Positions 8,443 through 19,072 of a stretch of DNA of 64,000 bases are shown here, in pieces. The notes below the pieces were generated by a model, which was not told the DNA's origin, searched no databases, and saw nothing but the letters and a program-made list of their open reading frames with translations. Origin of the DNA: Mucilaginibacter ginkgonis (GTDB taxonomy: Bacteria > Bacteroidota > Bacteroidia > Sphingobacteriales > Sphingobacteriaceae); NCBI RefSeq assembly GCF_009754905.2, contig NZ_CP066775.1, positions 186,001 through 250,000 of the forward strand, in the 5' to 3' direction. Position numbers and translations under genes: made by a program. Numbering within the stretch: the stretch's first letter is position 1; the number at the start of each line of letters is the position of its first letter.

Positions 8443-9972
8443 ATGCAAGAGAAAATCCTCATTCTCGACTTTGGTTCGCAGTTTACCCAGCTTATTGCAC
8501 GCAGGGTTAGGGAGCTAAATATCTATTGCGAGATACATCCTTACAATAATGTTCCGTCGGTTGACGATAGCGTTAAAGGTATAATCCTTTCAGGTAGTCC
8601 TTACTCCGTTCGCCAGGATGATGCACCGCATTTCGATTTTCAAAACCATCATACCAAATTGCCCATACTTGGTGTATGCTATGGTGCGCAGTATGTGGCC
8701 CACTTTAACGGTGGCGAGGTAATGGCCTCTAACACCCGGGAGTATGGCCGTGCCAACTTGCAGTTTATCAATGCAGAAAGTCCGTTGTTGAAACAGATAC
8801 CCGCCAATTCGCAGGTGTGGATGTCGCACGGGGATACGATCAAAAAATTAGGTAAGGATTTTGAAATCATAGCTAGTACAGACAGCGTTGATGTTGCGGC
8901 TTATCATATAAAAGGCACACAAACTTACGGCATCCAGTTCCACCCCGAGGTGACGCATAGCCTCGACGGCAAGCAACTGCTGCAGAACTTTTTGGTAGAC
9001 ATTTGCGGTTGCAAACAAGACTGGACCCCCGATTCATTTATCGAAACCACCATTGCCGCGTTAAAGGATAAGTTAGGTGACGACAAGGTGGTGTTAGGCC
9101 TTTCGGGTGGGGTAGACTCATCTGTTGCCGCTGTGCTACTTCACCATGCCATCGGCAAAAACTTGCATTGCATTTTTGTAGACAACGGCCTGTTGCGTAA
9201 AGACGAATTTGAGTCGGTGCTTGAATCTTACAAGCACATGGGCTTAAACATTAAGGGTGTAGACGCGAAGCAGCGTTTTTATGATGCGCTGCAAGGCCTG
9301 TCAGATCCCGAGAAAAAGCGTAAGGCCATAGGCCGCGTGTTTATAGAGGTATTTGACGATGCCGCTCACGAGGTGCAGGATGTTAAATGGCTGGGCCAGG
9401 GCACCATTTATCCGGATGTGATCGAGTCGGTTTCTATTAAGGGGCCTTCGGCAACGATTAAATCGCACCATAATGTGGGTGGTTTGCCAGACTTTATGAA
9501 ATTGAAGGTGGTAGAACCGTTGAATACTTTGTTTAAGGACGAGGTACGCCGCGTTGGCCGGGCCCTCGAAATAGACGATAACATTTTAGGCCGCCATCCT
9601 TTCCCGGGTCCGGGTTTAGCTATACGTATACTGGGCGAGATAACACCCGAGAAAGTTGCGATTTTGCAAGAAGCCGACGCGATATACATCAACAATTTAC
9701 GCTCGGCCGGTGTTTATGATAAAGTTTGGCAGGCCGGTGCAATTTACCTGCCGGTGCAATCAGTAGGGGTAATGGGTGATGAGCGGACGTATGAAAACGT
9801 CATATGCTTACGCGCGGTGGAATCTTTAGACGGTATGACCGCCGACTGGTGCCATTTGCCTTATGATCTGCTTGCCAAAATATCGAACGAGATCATTAAC
9901 AATGTTAAAGGCATAAACCGGGTAGTATATGACATCAGTTCTAAACCGCCTGCTACAATTGAGTGGGAATAA
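8443..9972 (+). CDS. guaA: GMP synthase (glutamine-hydrolysing)
   Basis: Converts XMP to GMP with glutamine and ATP, the last step of guanine nucleotide synthesis in the cytoplasm. The 509-residue length is normal. The N-terminal class I glutamine amidotransferase has its nucleophile Cys79 in GVCYGAQ and the catalytic His in [11 protein letters not shown]. The ATP pyrophosphatase P-loop [15 protein letters not shown] follows at about residue 220, and the C-terminal dimerisation domain ends in the usual PPATIEWE. The 3' end overlaps the next gene by 44 bases if that gene starts at its first ATG. Confidence 0.97.
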   Translation: MQEKILILDFGSQFTQLIARRVRELNIYCEIHPYNNVPSVDDSVKGIILSGSPYSVRQDDAPHFDFQNHHTKLPILGVCYGAQYVAHFNGGEVMASNTREYGRANLQFINAESPLLKQIPANSQVWMSHGDTIKKLGKDFEIIASTDSVDVAAYHIKGTQTYGIQFHPEVTHSLDGKQLLQNFLVDICGCKQDWTPDSFIETTIAALKDKLGDDKVVLGLSGGVDSSVAAVLLHHAIGKNLHCIFVDNGLLRKDEFESVLESYKHMGLNIKGVDAKQRFYDALQGLSDPEKKRKAIGRVFIEVFDDAAHEVQDVKWLGQGTIYPDVIESVSIKGPSATIKSHHNVGGLPDFMKLKVVEPLNTLFKDEVRRVGRALEIDDNILGRHPFPGPGLAIRILGEITPEKVAILQEADAIYINNLRSAGVYDKVWQAGAIYLPVQSVGVMGDERTYENVICLRAVESLDGMTADWCHLPYDLLAKISNEIINNVKGINRVVYDISSKPPATIEWE

Positions 9973-11173
9973 ACTGTGGTTAATTGCCGCCGTTGCTGCC
10001 TTTGCATCGTGCTCGCCCAAGGTTAGGCCTGTTGTACAACATCCTGCGCCTGAAGCGCCCATGCCTGTCGAAAAATCAAAACCCGTTGTGGCAAAGCCTG
10101 CCACGCCCCGTTTTTCAACCATCGCCATAATCATGCCGTTCAACCTGGATAACCTTAATCCGGCGGTTGGTTACTCCAAGACAGCACTAAAGCAGGCGAA
10201 CATGGGCATCAGTTATTACCAGGGTTTTAAACTGGCGCTTGATTCGTTAACTGCAGATGGTTACAATTTCCGTATCCAGCTTTTAGACGGTAAAGACAAT
10301 GCTGGCACGGCCTCGGCTTTGGCATCAAATAGCAAAGTCCGTAACGCCGATCTGGTGGTAGGGCCAATTTTTCCTGAAGGGATAAAAGCGTTTGGCACCG
10401 CTTCTATGAAGCGCAAACTAATGTTGTCGCCATTGTCGCCTGTTTCACCGGCTACGTTTAATAACCCCAATTTAATTACCGCGACCCCACCGCTGGATTA
10501 CCATGCAAAACGAATGGCAGGCTACGCGGTTAATACGCTTAAAGCCAAAAAGGTATTTGTATTAAAATCGGGATATAGCGAAGACAATAAATACATCATC
10601 CCTTTTAAAGAAGCGGTTGACAGCCTAAGCAAATTACGTGTTAAGGTAATTCCCTTCGTGGTAACCAGAGGCAATCTTACTTCCTTATTGCCGCAATTGT
10701 CCAAGACAGAAACCAACGTTTTTCTGCTGCCATCTTTAAACCAGGCATTCCTGCAGGTAACGTTACGCTCGCTCGACTCATTGTCGAAAAATTACCCGGT
10801 CGCGTTAATAGGCCACCCCAGTTGGGAAGGCTTTACCTTTTTACGTGCCGAAATGTTACAGCGTTTAAAGACCGTAATATCCTCGTCGGAACATATCAAT
10901 TATAAAAGCGGCGAAACGGTTCAGTTTATCAGGGCTTACCGCAAGGCTTACCATAATGAGCCCGATGCCTACGCAATAAGGGGATTTGATGAGGGTATGT
11001 ACTTTGGCGACTTGCTGGCCGGATCACATGGCAACCCTATCAACGCCGCAGAGCGCGATTATGACGGCTTGAGTAATCATTTTCATTTTGTACGGAAGCC
11101 CGGTTTAGGCTGGATAAACACACATGTATTTGTATTGCGATACACCAACTATGAATTACGTGTAGTAGAATGA
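9929..11173 (+). CDS. Periplasmic-binding-protein-like lipoprotein (PBP1 fold)
   Basis: 414 residues. A lipoprotein signal ([13 protein letters not shown]) places the lipidated Cys near residue 28; a TTG at 9959 would give a shorter, more typical signal peptide and only a 14-base overlap with guaA. The body resembles type 1 periplasmic binding proteins of branched-chain amino-acid ABC systems ([55 protein letters not shown]). No permease or ATPase genes are nearby, so it may be an envelope protein that reuses this fold rather than a transporter component. It overlaps the downstream methyltransferase gene by 4 bases (ATGA), which implies translational coupling. Confidence 0.8.
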   Translation: MTSVLNRLLQLSGNKLWLIAAVAAFASCSPKVRPVVQHPAPEAPMPVEKSKPVVAKPATPRFSTIAIIMPFNLDNLNPAVGYSKTALKQANMGISYYQGFKLALDSLTADGYNFRIQLLDGKDNAGTASALASNSKVRNADLVVGPIFPEGIKAFGTASMKRKLMLSPLSPVSPATFNNPNLITATPPLDYHAKRMAGYAVNTLKAKKVFVLKSGYSEDNKYIIPFKEAVDSLSKLRVKVIPFVVTRGNLTSLLPQLSKTETNVFLLPSLNQAFLQVTLRSLDSLSKNYPVALIGHPSWEGFTFLRAEMLQRLKTVISSSEHINYKSGETVQFIRAYRKAYHNEPDAYAIRGFDEGMYFGDLLAGSHGNPINAAERDYDGLSNHFHFVRKPGLGWINTHVFVLRYTNYELRVVE

Positions 11174-12390
11174 AAGCCCTGAATCAATTCAAAACTTTTG
11201 AGCGGTTGCTACAAGCTTACCCTGCTAATGTGCCCTTAGGCAAGTTTTTGCCGGGTTTCTTTCGTCAAAATAAACAGATGGGTTCTACCGACCGCAAGGT
11301 GGCCAGCCGTTTGATTTACAACTATTTTCGTTTGGGCCGGGCAGTGCCTGATACTCCTGTAGATGAGCGCCTTTTTATCGCAGAGTTTTTGTGCAATAAC
11401 CAGATCAACTCTTTCATCCAGCATTTCAAACCCGAGTGGGCAACCTGTATAGATTTCGCTGTTGATGAGAAAATAGCCATTATTAAGAAGGCTTTCCCGA
11501 GATTTAATTTAGAAGACGTTTTCGCGTGGGCGAACGAACTATCCCCAGACATTGATAAAGAGGCTTTTTTAAAATCATTATTCGTTCAGCCCGATCTGTA
11601 TATCCGTATACAAAAAGGTAACGAACAGCAGGTAAAAGCCGCGCTAGCAGCGGCAGAAATACCATTCAGGTTAGAAAGCGAAAATTGCCTGGCATTACCA
11701 AACGGCACCAAACTGGATGCAGTTTTTCCTAATCAGCATTTCTTTGAAGTTCAGGACAAATCGTCCCAGCAAACTGCAGCATATTTTCAGCCCAAAAAAT
11801 GGGAAGCGTGGTGGGACGCGTGCGCGGCATCGGGAGGGAAGTCGTTGCTGCTGCATGATCTGGAACCGACTGTAAAACTGGTAGTGTCTGACGTTCGCGA
11901 AAGTATTTTAGCTAACCTTGACGAACGCTTTGAACAAGCGGGTATACTTAAATATCAAAAGAAACTGTTAGACCTGACTACTAATTGCGATGCCGAAATG
12001 CACCATTACGAGTTTGACGGCATCATCTTGGACGCGCCTTGCAGCGGTTCGGGCACTTGGGGCCGCACCCCCGAAATGATCAGCCAGTTCCAGGACCACA
12101 GCATTGCATTCTTTCAGCGACTGCAGAGGGCCATCATACCGAACGTAATTAAATATCTAAAACCCGGTCAGCCTTTGATCTACATTACATGCTCTGCTTT
12201 TGAGGCGGAAAACGAAGCTAACGTCAACTTCATGACCGATCAATTGGGTATGGTTTTAGAAAGCCAGCAGGTATTGAAGGGATACGAACATAAAGCCGAC
12301 ACCATGTTTGTAGCGCGGTTGATCCGGAAAGAGCCCGAACCGATTAAAGAAGAATTACCTGATTGGGATCCGCATATTGAATTGAGTTAG
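11170..12390 (+). CDS. RsmB/NOP2-type RNA (cytosine-5) methyltransferase
   Basis: 406 residues. The SAM-binding DACAASGGKSLLL motif (about residue 216) and the catalytic region LDAPCSGSGTWGRTPEM identify a cytosine-C5 RNA methyltransferase. The second conserved Cys is in ITCSAFEAENEANV. An N-terminal part of about 150 residues resembles the NusB-like extension of RsmB, though it is diverged. The target, rRNA or tRNA, cannot be decided from sequence. The gene is translationally coupled to the upstream lipoprotein gene. Confidence 0.88.
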   Translation: MKALNQFKTFERLLQAYPANVPLGKFLPGFFRQNKQMGSTDRKVASRLIYNYFRLGRAVPDTPVDERLFIAEFLCNNQINSFIQHFKPEWATCIDFAVDEKIAIIKKAFPRFNLEDVFAWANELSPDIDKEAFLKSLFVQPDLYIRIQKGNEQQVKAALAAAEIPFRLESENCLALPNGTKLDAVFPNQHFFEVQDKSSQQTAAYFQPKKWEAWWDACAASGGKSLLLHDLEPTVKLVVSDVRESILANLDERFEQAGILKYQKKLLDLTTNCDAEMHHYEFDGIILDAPCSGSGTWGRTPEMISQFQDHSIAFFQRLQRAIIPNVIKYLKPGQPLIYITCSAFEAENEANVNFMTDQLGMVLESQQVLKGYEHKADTMFVARLIRKEPEPIKEELPDWDPHIELS

Positions 12391-12498
12391 GTGTCGATAG
12401 TAATTCAGAACCGCAAGGCCACGCAAATAATTCAGCTGCTATCTAAATTGAGATTGCTTGGTCACTACGTATCTCGCAAAGACGAGAACGTATACTTA

Positions 12499-12540
12499 AT
12501 TCTCACGTCTTGATTCTTGGCTCTTGATTCTTGTCTCTGA
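12499..12540. repeat. Micro-tandem repeat of a TCTTGATTC/TTGGCTC unit
   Basis: Degenerate tandem copies of a 7-8-base unit (TCTTGAT, TCTTGGC, TCTTGAT, TCTTGTC) sit in the gap between the convergent methyltransferase and MarC genes. A similar run lies at 22166-22200. Confidence 0.6.
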
Positions 12541-12542
12541 GT

Positions 12543-13112
12543 TTAAAGCCCCGTATTACTCCTGAACAACTTTATTGCGATAGCTAAAAGAATAACGCCA
12601 AAAGCTTTGCGCAGTATATTGAGCCCCGTTTTGCCAAAGAGCCGCTCGAGACGCTGTACGTTTTTCAACACTAAGTATACAAATAACGTATTAGCTACTA
12701 TGCCCACAATGATATTTTGCGTAGCGTATTGAGATTTTAAAGATAGCAGCGTAGTCATGGTACCTGCACCGGCGATGAGCGGGAAAGCGATAGGTACGAT
12801 GGATACACTCTCTGGCATTTCTTCTTTGAAGAACTTTATGCCTAATATCATTTCCATGGCAATGATAAAGATCACCAGCGAACCTGCAATGGCAAATGAT
12901 GGAATATCTAAACCAATAATGGCAAGCAGTTCATCGCCCAAGAAGAGAAACGCAACCATCAGCACTAACACCGCAATACTGGCCTTTTCCGACTGGATAT
13001 GTCCTACCCGTTGGCGCATCTCAATGATCACCGGGATGGCCCCCAGGATATCGATGATCGCGAAAAGGATCATCGTTACAGAAACAATTTGCTGCCAGTT
13101 AAAGTAGGTCAT
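12543..13112 (-). CDS. MarC/UPF0056 family inner-membrane protein
   Basis: 189 residues with about six membrane segments. Family signatures are VTMILFAIIDILGAIPVI at the N terminus and SIVPIAFPLIAGAGTMTTL in the middle, the latter being the conserved re-entrant PLxxGPG-like block. The physiological function of MarC proteins is not established despite the historical link to multiple antibiotic resistance. Its ATG overlaps the stop region of the upstream MFS gene by 4 bases, so the two form an operon. Confidence 0.9.
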   Translation of the reverse strand: MTYFNWQQIVSVTMILFAIIDILGAIPVIIEMRQRVGHIQSEKASIAVLVLMVAFLFLGDELLAIIGLDIPSFAIAGSLVIFIIAMEMILGIKFFKEEMPESVSIVPIAFPLIAGAGTMTTLLSLKSQYATQNIIVGIVANTLFVYLVLKNVQRLERLFGKTGLNILRKAFGVILLAIAIKLFRSNTGL

Positions 13113-14287
13113 GTTGCTTTATGCTGATGTTCTTTAGTTTTTAATCTGATGCTAAGCAAAAAGCCAAGCAGGATATAAAACGAAGATAGAAAAAACACGG
13201 CATGCACAGAGACGGCAGAGATCAATCCGGCGCAAACAGGGCCAAGGGTTTGCCCGATAGACGCATATGATTGATTGATGCCTAACACTTCTCCCTGGCG
13301 TCGCTGGTCGTTGTGGTCTGCAATGATGGCGTTTAGCATAGGGTTACGCAAGCCGTTGAAACTCGCGTATATAATAAGGCTTACCGCGAACATCATGAAT
13401 GTATTGGTAAACCCGGTGGCGAACATGGCACCCAGGCATATCAGCGTAGAGAAGAGCAATATAACCGACTTTGACGAAAATACCTTTGTAAACAGCGGCA
13501 CGCACATTTGCATGATAATGCCGGCGATGCCAAACACAGCGTAGAACAAGCCCATCTTAGTCGGGCTGATCTTTAGCACGTCTACACTGAAGGTTTGAAA
13601 GCCAATGATCATGGTAAACTGCGCCATGGTGAGCAAAAAGCCCGTAATCACTGCTGTGCCTATCACGGGCATTTTTATACCTGTTATCAGCGAAGAGAAA
13701 TTAAACTTATTGTCGGCACCCTTCTTACGCATTGATGCGGTATATGTTTCTTTGAGAAGGAAGACTGTTGCTAAAGTTCCCATCAGCGCTATCCCTGCGG
13801 CAAAGAAGAAGGGAAACTGCAGGCCAAATTTGCTGAGCAAGCCACCAAGTGCAGGGCCAAGAACAAACCCAAACCCAAAAGCCGAACTAAGGAAGCCAAA
13901 CTTTTTTGCGCGGTTGTCTGCCGTTGAACTGTCTGATACCATGGCCTGCGCTACAGATATATTGCCGCCGGTAATGCCGTCGAGGATCCGCGCGGCAAAA
14001 AGCATATAAATATTTGTAGCGGTAGCGAATAGTATGAATGAAAGGCACGTACCTGCCAAACTGATGGCAAGAATGGGCTTTCGTCCCCATTTGTCTGACA
14101 ATGCACCTAAAAGCGGTGTTGCAAAAAATTGAGCGATGGAGAATGATGCGGTAAGATAGCCTATGGTTACTTCTGTTACACCGAAGCGCTTACCGTACGC
14201 ATATAGCAAAGGCACGATAATACCAAAGCCCAGCGAATTAACAACGCAGACCCCAATCAGTACCCATAAATTTTTATCACCCTTCAT
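13109..14287 (-). CDS. MFS efflux-type transporter (TetA-like)
   Basis: 392 residues with twelve predicted membrane helices. The loop 2-3 signature GALSDKWGRKPIL, and the arginine- and glycine-rich motifs GFGFVLGPALGG (motif C-like) and GEVLGINQSYASIGQTLGP, place it in the drug:H+ antiporter branch of the major facilitator superfamily. Substrate unknown. It is transcribed ahead of and coupled to marC. Confidence 0.88.
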   Translation of the reverse strand: MKGDKNLWVLIGVCVVNSLGFGIIVPLLYAYGKRFGVTEVTIGYLTASFSIAQFFATPLLGALSDKWGRKPILAISLAGTCLSFILFATATNIYMLFAARILDGITGGNISVAQAMVSDSSTADNRAKKFGFLSSAFGFGFVLGPALGGLLSKFGLQFPFFFAAGIALMGTLATVFLLKETYTASMRKKGADNKFNFSSLITGIKMPVIGTAVITGFLLTMAQFTMIIGFQTFSVDVLKISPTKMGLFYAVFGIAGIIMQMCVPLFTKVFSSKSVILLFSTLICLGAMFATGFTNTFMMFAVSLIIYASFNGLRNPMLNAIIADHNDQRRQGEVLGINQSYASIGQTLGPVCAGLISAVSVHAVFFLSSFYILLGFLLSIRLKTKEHQHKAT

Positions 14288-14334
14288 CAGCTATTGTATC
14301 GTCTTTAAAGTCGTTTCAGCAACACATCATTAAC

Positions 14335-14361
14335 AAAAAAGGTTCTGCGTTTTGCAGAACC
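14335..14361 (-). terminator. Terminator of the APC permease gene
   Basis: An 8-bp stem GGTTCTGC/GCAGAACC (14341-14361) is flanked by six A on the left, which read as a T run on the minus strand, and by TTTT on the right. It could act in both directions, but only the minus-strand permease gene reads into it. Confidence 0.85.
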
Positions 14362-14385
14362 TTTTAATTATCTATCGACTAAAAA

Positions 14386-15912
14386 TTAATCAAATTTTTC
14401 AAAGTCCGACGCGGTTGGCAATGCGTCTGCCGCGCTGGTTCCCAGTTTACTATTGTTTTTGCTATAGCTAAGGTAAATCACTAAGCCAATAGCCATCCAT
14501 GCTAAAGCGCTTAACTGTGTGCTTGCAGGTAAACCATAGATCATGGCACCACAAACCAAAATACCTAAAATTGGTACAAGCGGTACTAAAGGCGTTTTGA
14601 ATGGCCTAACCAGGTTTGGTTCTTTTCTGCGAAGAATGATAACGCCGATACAAACCAGTACAAACGCGAACAACGTACCTACAGAAGTTAGATCGCCTGC
14701 AATACTTTCAGGCAAAAATGCCGCAAATAAACCTACAAAGATGAACAGGATTAGATTGCTCTTGTATGGAGTTTTAAATTTAGGGTGCAGTTCTGAGAAT
14801 ACTTTTGGCAGCAAACCATCAGTAGACATGGTATAGAACACGCGCGACTGGCCTAAAAGCATCACCAGAATTACTGATGAGAAACCTGCCAGGATGGCAA
14901 CAGTAACCAAAGTTGATAGCCATGCATATTGGCCCATGTAATGGCTTATTGCGTAAGCAACTGATGCTTCTTTACCAGATTTCATGAAATCTGTAAACGG
15001 TGCAACACCTGTTAATACCCATGAGAACAGGATGTATAAAATAGTACAAACCACCAGTGAACCTAATATACCGATAGGCATATCGCGTTTTGGATTTTTA
15101 GCTTCCTGTGCTGCAGTAGAAACCGCATCGAAACCAATAAAGGCAAAGAATACGATGCCGGCGCCGGTAAGTACGCCGCCCCAGCCATGATTAAAGGTAG
15201 GCAGGTAGGAGTAGATTTTACCGTCTGGTTGTGTAACATCAGGCTGATTTGCAGGAATTAAATATGGCGTGTGGTTAGCCGGGTTTATAAACTGCCAGCC
15301 AATCGCGATGAACACCAAAACGATAGCCACCTTGATGAACACTATAATAGCGTTTACAGTAGCAGATTCCTGGGTGCCCTTTACTAATAGTAATGATAGT
15401 GCAAGCAAAATAACCAATGCAGGCACGTTCATGATACCGTGATGGGCTACGCCATTGATAATTTCTGACTGGAGTGGCGAATGGCACCACTCAAAGGGTA
15501 TTCGATGCCCCAGGAGGTTATTGGCATATTCGCTCCAACTGATGGATACAGTTGCTGCCCCAAGTGCATATTCAAGTATCAACGCCCAGCCGATTACCCA
15601 GGCAACAATTTCGCCCATGGTGGCATAAGCGTAAGTATAGGCACTACCCGCGATAGGGATAATAGAGGCAAACTCTGCATAGCAAAGGCCCGCGAAAGCA
15701 CAACCGATTGCGGCAATGATAAATGAAATGGTAACGGCAGAACCTGCGTGACCGCCCGCGGCAGCCGCGGTTCTTACGAAAAGGCCCGCGCCTATAATTG
15801 CGCCAATGCCCAGCGCAATAAGATTACCTGCGCCCAGCGTACGCTTCAGGCTACCTTCGCCCTCAGTTGACGCCAGCAGCTGGCTTAATGGTTTCTTAAC
15901 GAATAACTTCAT
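14386..15912 (-). CDS. APC-family (cationic amino-acid transporter type) permease
   Basis: 508 residues with about twelve membrane helices. The N-terminal helix 1 signature LIALGIGAIIGAGLFV is the substrate-binding break of APC permeases. Helix 6 is represented by VFFAFIGFDAVSTAAQEAKNP, the strongly conserved FxGFE-like block followed by NPKRDMP. Overall it resembles YfnA/CAT-type amino-acid transporters. The substrate cannot be named from sequence. It is monocistronic, with its own terminator. Confidence 0.9.
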   Translation of the reverse strand: MKLFVKKPLSQLLASTEGEGSLKRTLGAGNLIALGIGAIIGAGLFVRTAAAAGGHAGSAVTISFIIAAIGCAFAGLCYAEFASIIPIAGSAYTYAYATMGEIVAWVIGWALILEYALGAATVSISWSEYANNLLGHRIPFEWCHSPLQSEIINGVAHHGIMNVPALVILLALSLLLVKGTQESATVNAIIVFIKVAIVLVFIAIGWQFINPANHTPYLIPANQPDVTQPDGKIYSYLPTFNHGWGGVLTGAGIVFFAFIGFDAVSTAAQEAKNPKRDMPIGILGSLVVCTILYILFSWVLTGVAPFTDFMKSGKEASVAYAISHYMGQYAWLSTLVTVAILAGFSSVILVMLLGQSRVFYTMSTDGLLPKVFSELHPKFKTPYKSNLILFIFVGLFAAFLPESIAGDLTSVGTLFAFVLVCIGVIILRRKEPNLVRPFKTPLVPLVPILGILVCGAMIYGLPASTQLSALAWMAIGLVIYLSYSKNNSKLGTSAADALPTASDFEKFD

Positions 15913-16246
15913 GTTGTTAGTTCAGTGTAAAGATTTAATCATGTTTATCTCCAAACCTAATCAATTTATCTGAAAAACAGAATAGCGGCATTTGTAACAA
16001 TAAGAAGGCGGGAAACACCTCACCCAACCCTCTCCAAAGAAGAGGGTTTTATAGAACCAGGTTTAAAAAAATCAACTTTGTCATTGCGAGGAACGAAGCA
16101 ATCCCGTCGCGTTTTATTTAGAGTCCCAAGAACGGGAAAGAATTTTTATGGCGTTCCCTTCGCTTCGCTCAGGTCGGGCCATTCGCTGTATCTGCTGCGC
16201 AGGATGCCGCTCCTGTCCCTAACGCGGAACAGAAAATGAATTTATC
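15913..16246. other. 334-base intergenic region with three repeat fragments
   Basis: There is no coding signal. It holds a family C piece (about 16018-16050, CCCTCTCC/AGAGGG), a family A left half (16080-16106) and the separate GC-rich palindromic element at 16150-16226. The first 100 bases should contain the promoter of the permease gene. Confidence 0.7.
16150..16226. repeat. GC-rich palindromic element with GCGTT/AACGC ends
   Basis: A compact sequence markedly more GC-rich than its surroundings. It begins GGCGTTCCCTTCGCTTCGCT and ends TCCCTAACGC, so its tips form an inverted GCGTT/AACGC pair, with internal short palindromes. I recall similar segments in other Bacteroidota genomes, but that is memory and not a search. 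Confidence 0.5.
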
Positions 16247-16597
16247 TTACAATAACGGATTCTGGCTGATAAGGTCGAAATAGTTATCTATCTCGTTTAG
16301 CAGTACACCGGCAAGGCCAATGTGCGGACTTTCGTACCAGTAGCAAGGCGTTTCGATATCTATTCCTGCTTCGCGGATAAGGGTTACCACGTTACTTTTC
16401 AGTTCTTTTCTGATGTCTTCCCAGCTGCGTGGTTCAGTGGTGGTTTGAGGTACTATTTGCAGTATCTGTTCGGCTTGTTGTTCTGTTAAAAACACTTTGT
16501 CGTTGGTTTTAAAGTCGTATTTTTTTTCGTCAAGAAATGATACCAGTTCATCTTCCTGAAACTCATTGTGAACGTTTACCACTACTGCCATACGCAA
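16247..16597 (-). CDS. Conserved hypothetical protein, 116 residues
   Basis: A soluble acidic protein without signal peptide or membrane helix. It starts MRMAVVVNVHNEFQEDE; an internal Met3 is an alternative start. There is a well-formed C-terminal half (CYWYESPHIGLAGVLLNEID). I do not recognise a family. The repeats at 16018-16226 border its 3' end, and hppA lies upstream on the same strand beyond its own promoter and terminator region. Confidence 0.65.
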   Translation of the reverse strand: MRMAVVVNVHNEFQEDELVSFLDEKKYDFKTNDKVFLTEQQAEQILQIVPQTTTEPRSWEDIRKELKSNVVTLIREAGIDIETPCYWYESPHIGLAGVLLNEIDNYFDLISQNPLL

Positions 16598-16640
16598 AAC
16601 TAACTAATTATGTTTCAATGAAAAATACGAAAATAAAAAA

Positions 16641-16666
16641 AGGAGAAAATGTTTAAATTTTCTCCT
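16641..16666 (-). terminator. Terminator of hppA
   Basis: A 10-bp perfect stem AGGAGAAAAT/ATTTTCTCCT with a 6-base loop is preceded on the plus strand by seven A, which give a T tract on the minus strand 25 bases after the hppA stop. Confidence 0.85.
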
Positions 16667-16691
16667 TTTCATTAATTAAGTATTAAAATAT

Positions 16692-18929
16692 TTAAGCTTT
16701 TCCATCGCTTTTCATATGATAAGTAACCATAGACTGGATCTTAATTTCTTTTTGAATGTGTTTGTTGGTATTCACCTCTTTGTGTAAGTGAGGCGCGATA
16801 ACCAAAGAGACAATCGACATCAGCTTGATCAGGATATTCATAGACGGACCTGATGTATCTTTGAACGGATCGCCCACTGTATCGCCCGTTACAGATGCTT
16901 TGTGCGGTTCTGATTTTTTGTAAAACATCTCGCCATTGATCTCAACACCTTTTTCGAATGATTTTTTTGCATTGTCCCATGCACCACCTGCGTTGCTTTG
17001 GAAGATACCCATCAATACACCCGAAACGGTTACGCCTGCTAAAAGTCCGCCCAATACTTCGGGGCCGAATGCAAATCCGATGATCAGCGGTGTAATTAAA
17101 GCAATAGCGCCGGGGGCAACCATTTCGCGGATTGAGGCGGTGGTTGATATGGCCACGCATTTCTCGTACTCGGGTTTAGCTTTGTATTCCATAATGCCTG
17201 GTATTTCGCGGAACTGGCGGCGGACTTCTTCTACCATGCTCATTGCAGCGCGGCCCACAGCCGATATACAAAGCGATGAGAATATAAAAGGGATCATGCC
17301 GCCTACAAACAAGCCGGCCAAAACATCGGCTTTGTAGATATCGATATGTTCGATACCTGCAACACCCACAAACGCCGCGAATAACGCAAGTGAGGTAAGT
17401 GCCGCAGAGGCGATAGCAAAACCTTTACCTGTTGCAGCAGTGGTGTTACCCACAGCATCAAGGTTGTCTGTACGGTGGCGCACACCTTCGGGCAATTGGT
17501 TCATCTCCGCGATGCCGCCCGCGTTATCAGCAATAGGGCCGAAAGCGTCAATAGCCAGCTGCATTGCAGTTGTAGCCATCATGCCCGCCGCCGCTATGGC
17601 AACACCATAAAGGCCTGCAAAGTAGTAAGCCCCAAAGATACCTGCCGCCAAAACGATGATCGGCAGCACGGTAGATTCCATACCGATAGCCAGACCGCCG
17701 ATAATGTTGGTAGCATGACCGGTAGACGATTGCCTGATGATGCTCATCACCGGGCGTTTGCCCATCGCGGTGTAATATTCGGTAATGATAGACATCAAGG
17801 TACCTACTATCAGACCGACAATGATAGACAAGAACACGCCTGTTTTGGTGAAGATAAGCGCGCCTTCTTTTACATTGTGGCTGGCATCTTCATCGCGGAT
17901 CAGATGCATAGAACCTTCGGGCAGCATCCATCTTACCACGAAGAATGTAGCGATCGCGGTTAATACGATAGAAGTCCAGTTACCTATATTCAAAGCGTTT
18001 TGTACGCTGTCATCTTCATTTTTTATACGGACAAAAGACGCGCTCAGGATAGAGAAAATCAATCCAAGGCCTGCGATAACCATCGGCAATAAAACCGGGG
18101 CTATACCACCAAAGGCATCATTTGAGTGCACTTCGCGGCCTAATACCATGGTAGCAAGCATAGTAGCCACATATGAGCCGAACAAGTCTGCGCCCATACC
18201 GGCAACGTCGCCTACGTTATCGCCTACGTTATCAGCAATGGTAGCGGGGTTACGCACGTCATCTTCAGGGATACCTGCTTCAACTTTACCTACAAGGTCG
18301 GCGCCTACGTCGGCAGCCTTAGTATAAATACCACCGCCAACGCGTGCAAACAATGCTATAGATTCCGCACCAAGCGAAAAGCCTGCTAAAACCTCAAGGG
18401 CTTTTTGCATTTCTTCGCCGTTAACATTGCCATGAGTTTGTACAACGTATATCTGGTAAAAAACAATAAATAACGATCCTAAGCCCAACACGGCCAAACC
18501 TGCAACACCTAGGCCCATAACAGTACCACCTGTAAACGAAACTTTAAGTGCTTGCGCTAAGCTGGTTTTAGCTGCCTGGGTGGTACGCACGTTTGCCTTT
18601 GTTGCAATGCGCATGCCCAGGTAACCGGCAAGCGCCGACAAGAACGCGCCTATGATAAAAGAAACGGCAATAACAGGGCTTGATGTGGTAACCGTTGTGC
18701 CCGACCACGCCAGTAAAATAACCGCTATAACGGCAAAGTAGCTTAGTACTTTCCATTCGGCACGCAGAAAAGCCATTGCGCCATCGGCAATGTAGCCTGC
18801 CAGCTGCGCCATGCCGCCGTCGCCGGCGTCTTGTTTAACAACCCATGCAGATTTTGTGGCCATAAACAACAGGCCGACGAGTCCAAGCACGGGGATACAA
18901 TAAATTAAGTAATTGTTCAGAACATCCAT
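16692..18929 (-). CDS. hppA: Membrane-bound K+-dependent ion-pumping pyrophosphatase
   Basis: Hydrolyses cytoplasmic pyrophosphate and pumps H+ and/or Na+ across the inner membrane. 745 residues and about sixteen membrane helices, the normal size. The catalytic loop signatures are present: [18 protein letters not shown] and [18 protein letters not shown] in the N-terminal half, and the KPEYEKC and [15 protein letters not shown] blocks near the C terminus. At about residue 495 the motif reads [10 protein letters not shown]; an Ala rather than Lys after GNTT is the known mark of the K+-dependent subfamily. The choice between H+ and Na+ is not decided here. It is divergent from an amino-acid permease. 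Confidence 0.95.
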   Translation of the reverse strand: MDVLNNYLIYCIPVLGLVGLLFMATKSAWVVKQDAGDGGMAQLAGYIADGAMAFLRAEWKVLSYFAVIAVILLAWSGTTVTTSSPVIAVSFIIGAFLSALAGYLGMRIATKANVRTTQAAKTSLAQALKVSFTGGTVMGLGVAGLAVLGLGSLFIVFYQIYVVQTHGNVNGEEMQKALEVLAGFSLGAESIALFARVGGGIYTKAADVGADLVGKVEAGIPEDDVRNPATIADNVGDNVGDVAGMGADLFGSYVATMLATMVLGREVHSNDAFGGIAPVLLPMVIAGLGLIFSILSASFVRIKNEDDSVQNALNIGNWTSIVLTAIATFFVVRWMLPEGSMHLIRDEDASHNVKEGALIFTKTGVFLSIIVGLIVGTLMSIITEYYTAMGKRPVMSIIRQSSTGHATNIIGGLAIGMESTVLPIIVLAAGIFGAYYFAGLYGVAIAAAGMMATTAMQLAIDAFGPIADNAGGIAEMNQLPEGVRHRTDNLDAVGNTTAATGKGFAIASAALTSLALFAAFVGVAGIEHIDIYKADVLAGLFVGGMIPFIFSSLCISAVGRAAMSMVEEVRRQFREIPGIMEYKAKPEYEKCVAISTTASIREMVAPGAIALITPLIIGFAFGPEVLGGLLAGVTVSGVLMGIFQSNAGGAWDNAKKSFEKGVEINGEMFYKKSEPHKASVTGDTVGDPFKDTSGPSMNILIKLMSIVSLVIAPHLHKEVNTNKHIQKEIKIQSMVTYHMKSDGKA

Positions 18930-19072
18930 ATAAATTGGTTAAAGTAATTGGTAATGAGGTCCCCAATGTTCATAAAATTTTCGGCACTTGCAAATATTTG
19001 AGCCGTAAAATGCGCCAAATTACCACTCATTTAAATATTTTAAATAGTTTAGGGAACCAAACGATAAGCTTA

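Noticed and set aside
17475-18327. Two long plus-strand open frames (162 and 180 residues) inside hppA
   Set aside because: They lie antisense to the well-conserved pyrophosphatase gene and have no domain, signal or codon pattern of their own; they are shadows of its codon use.
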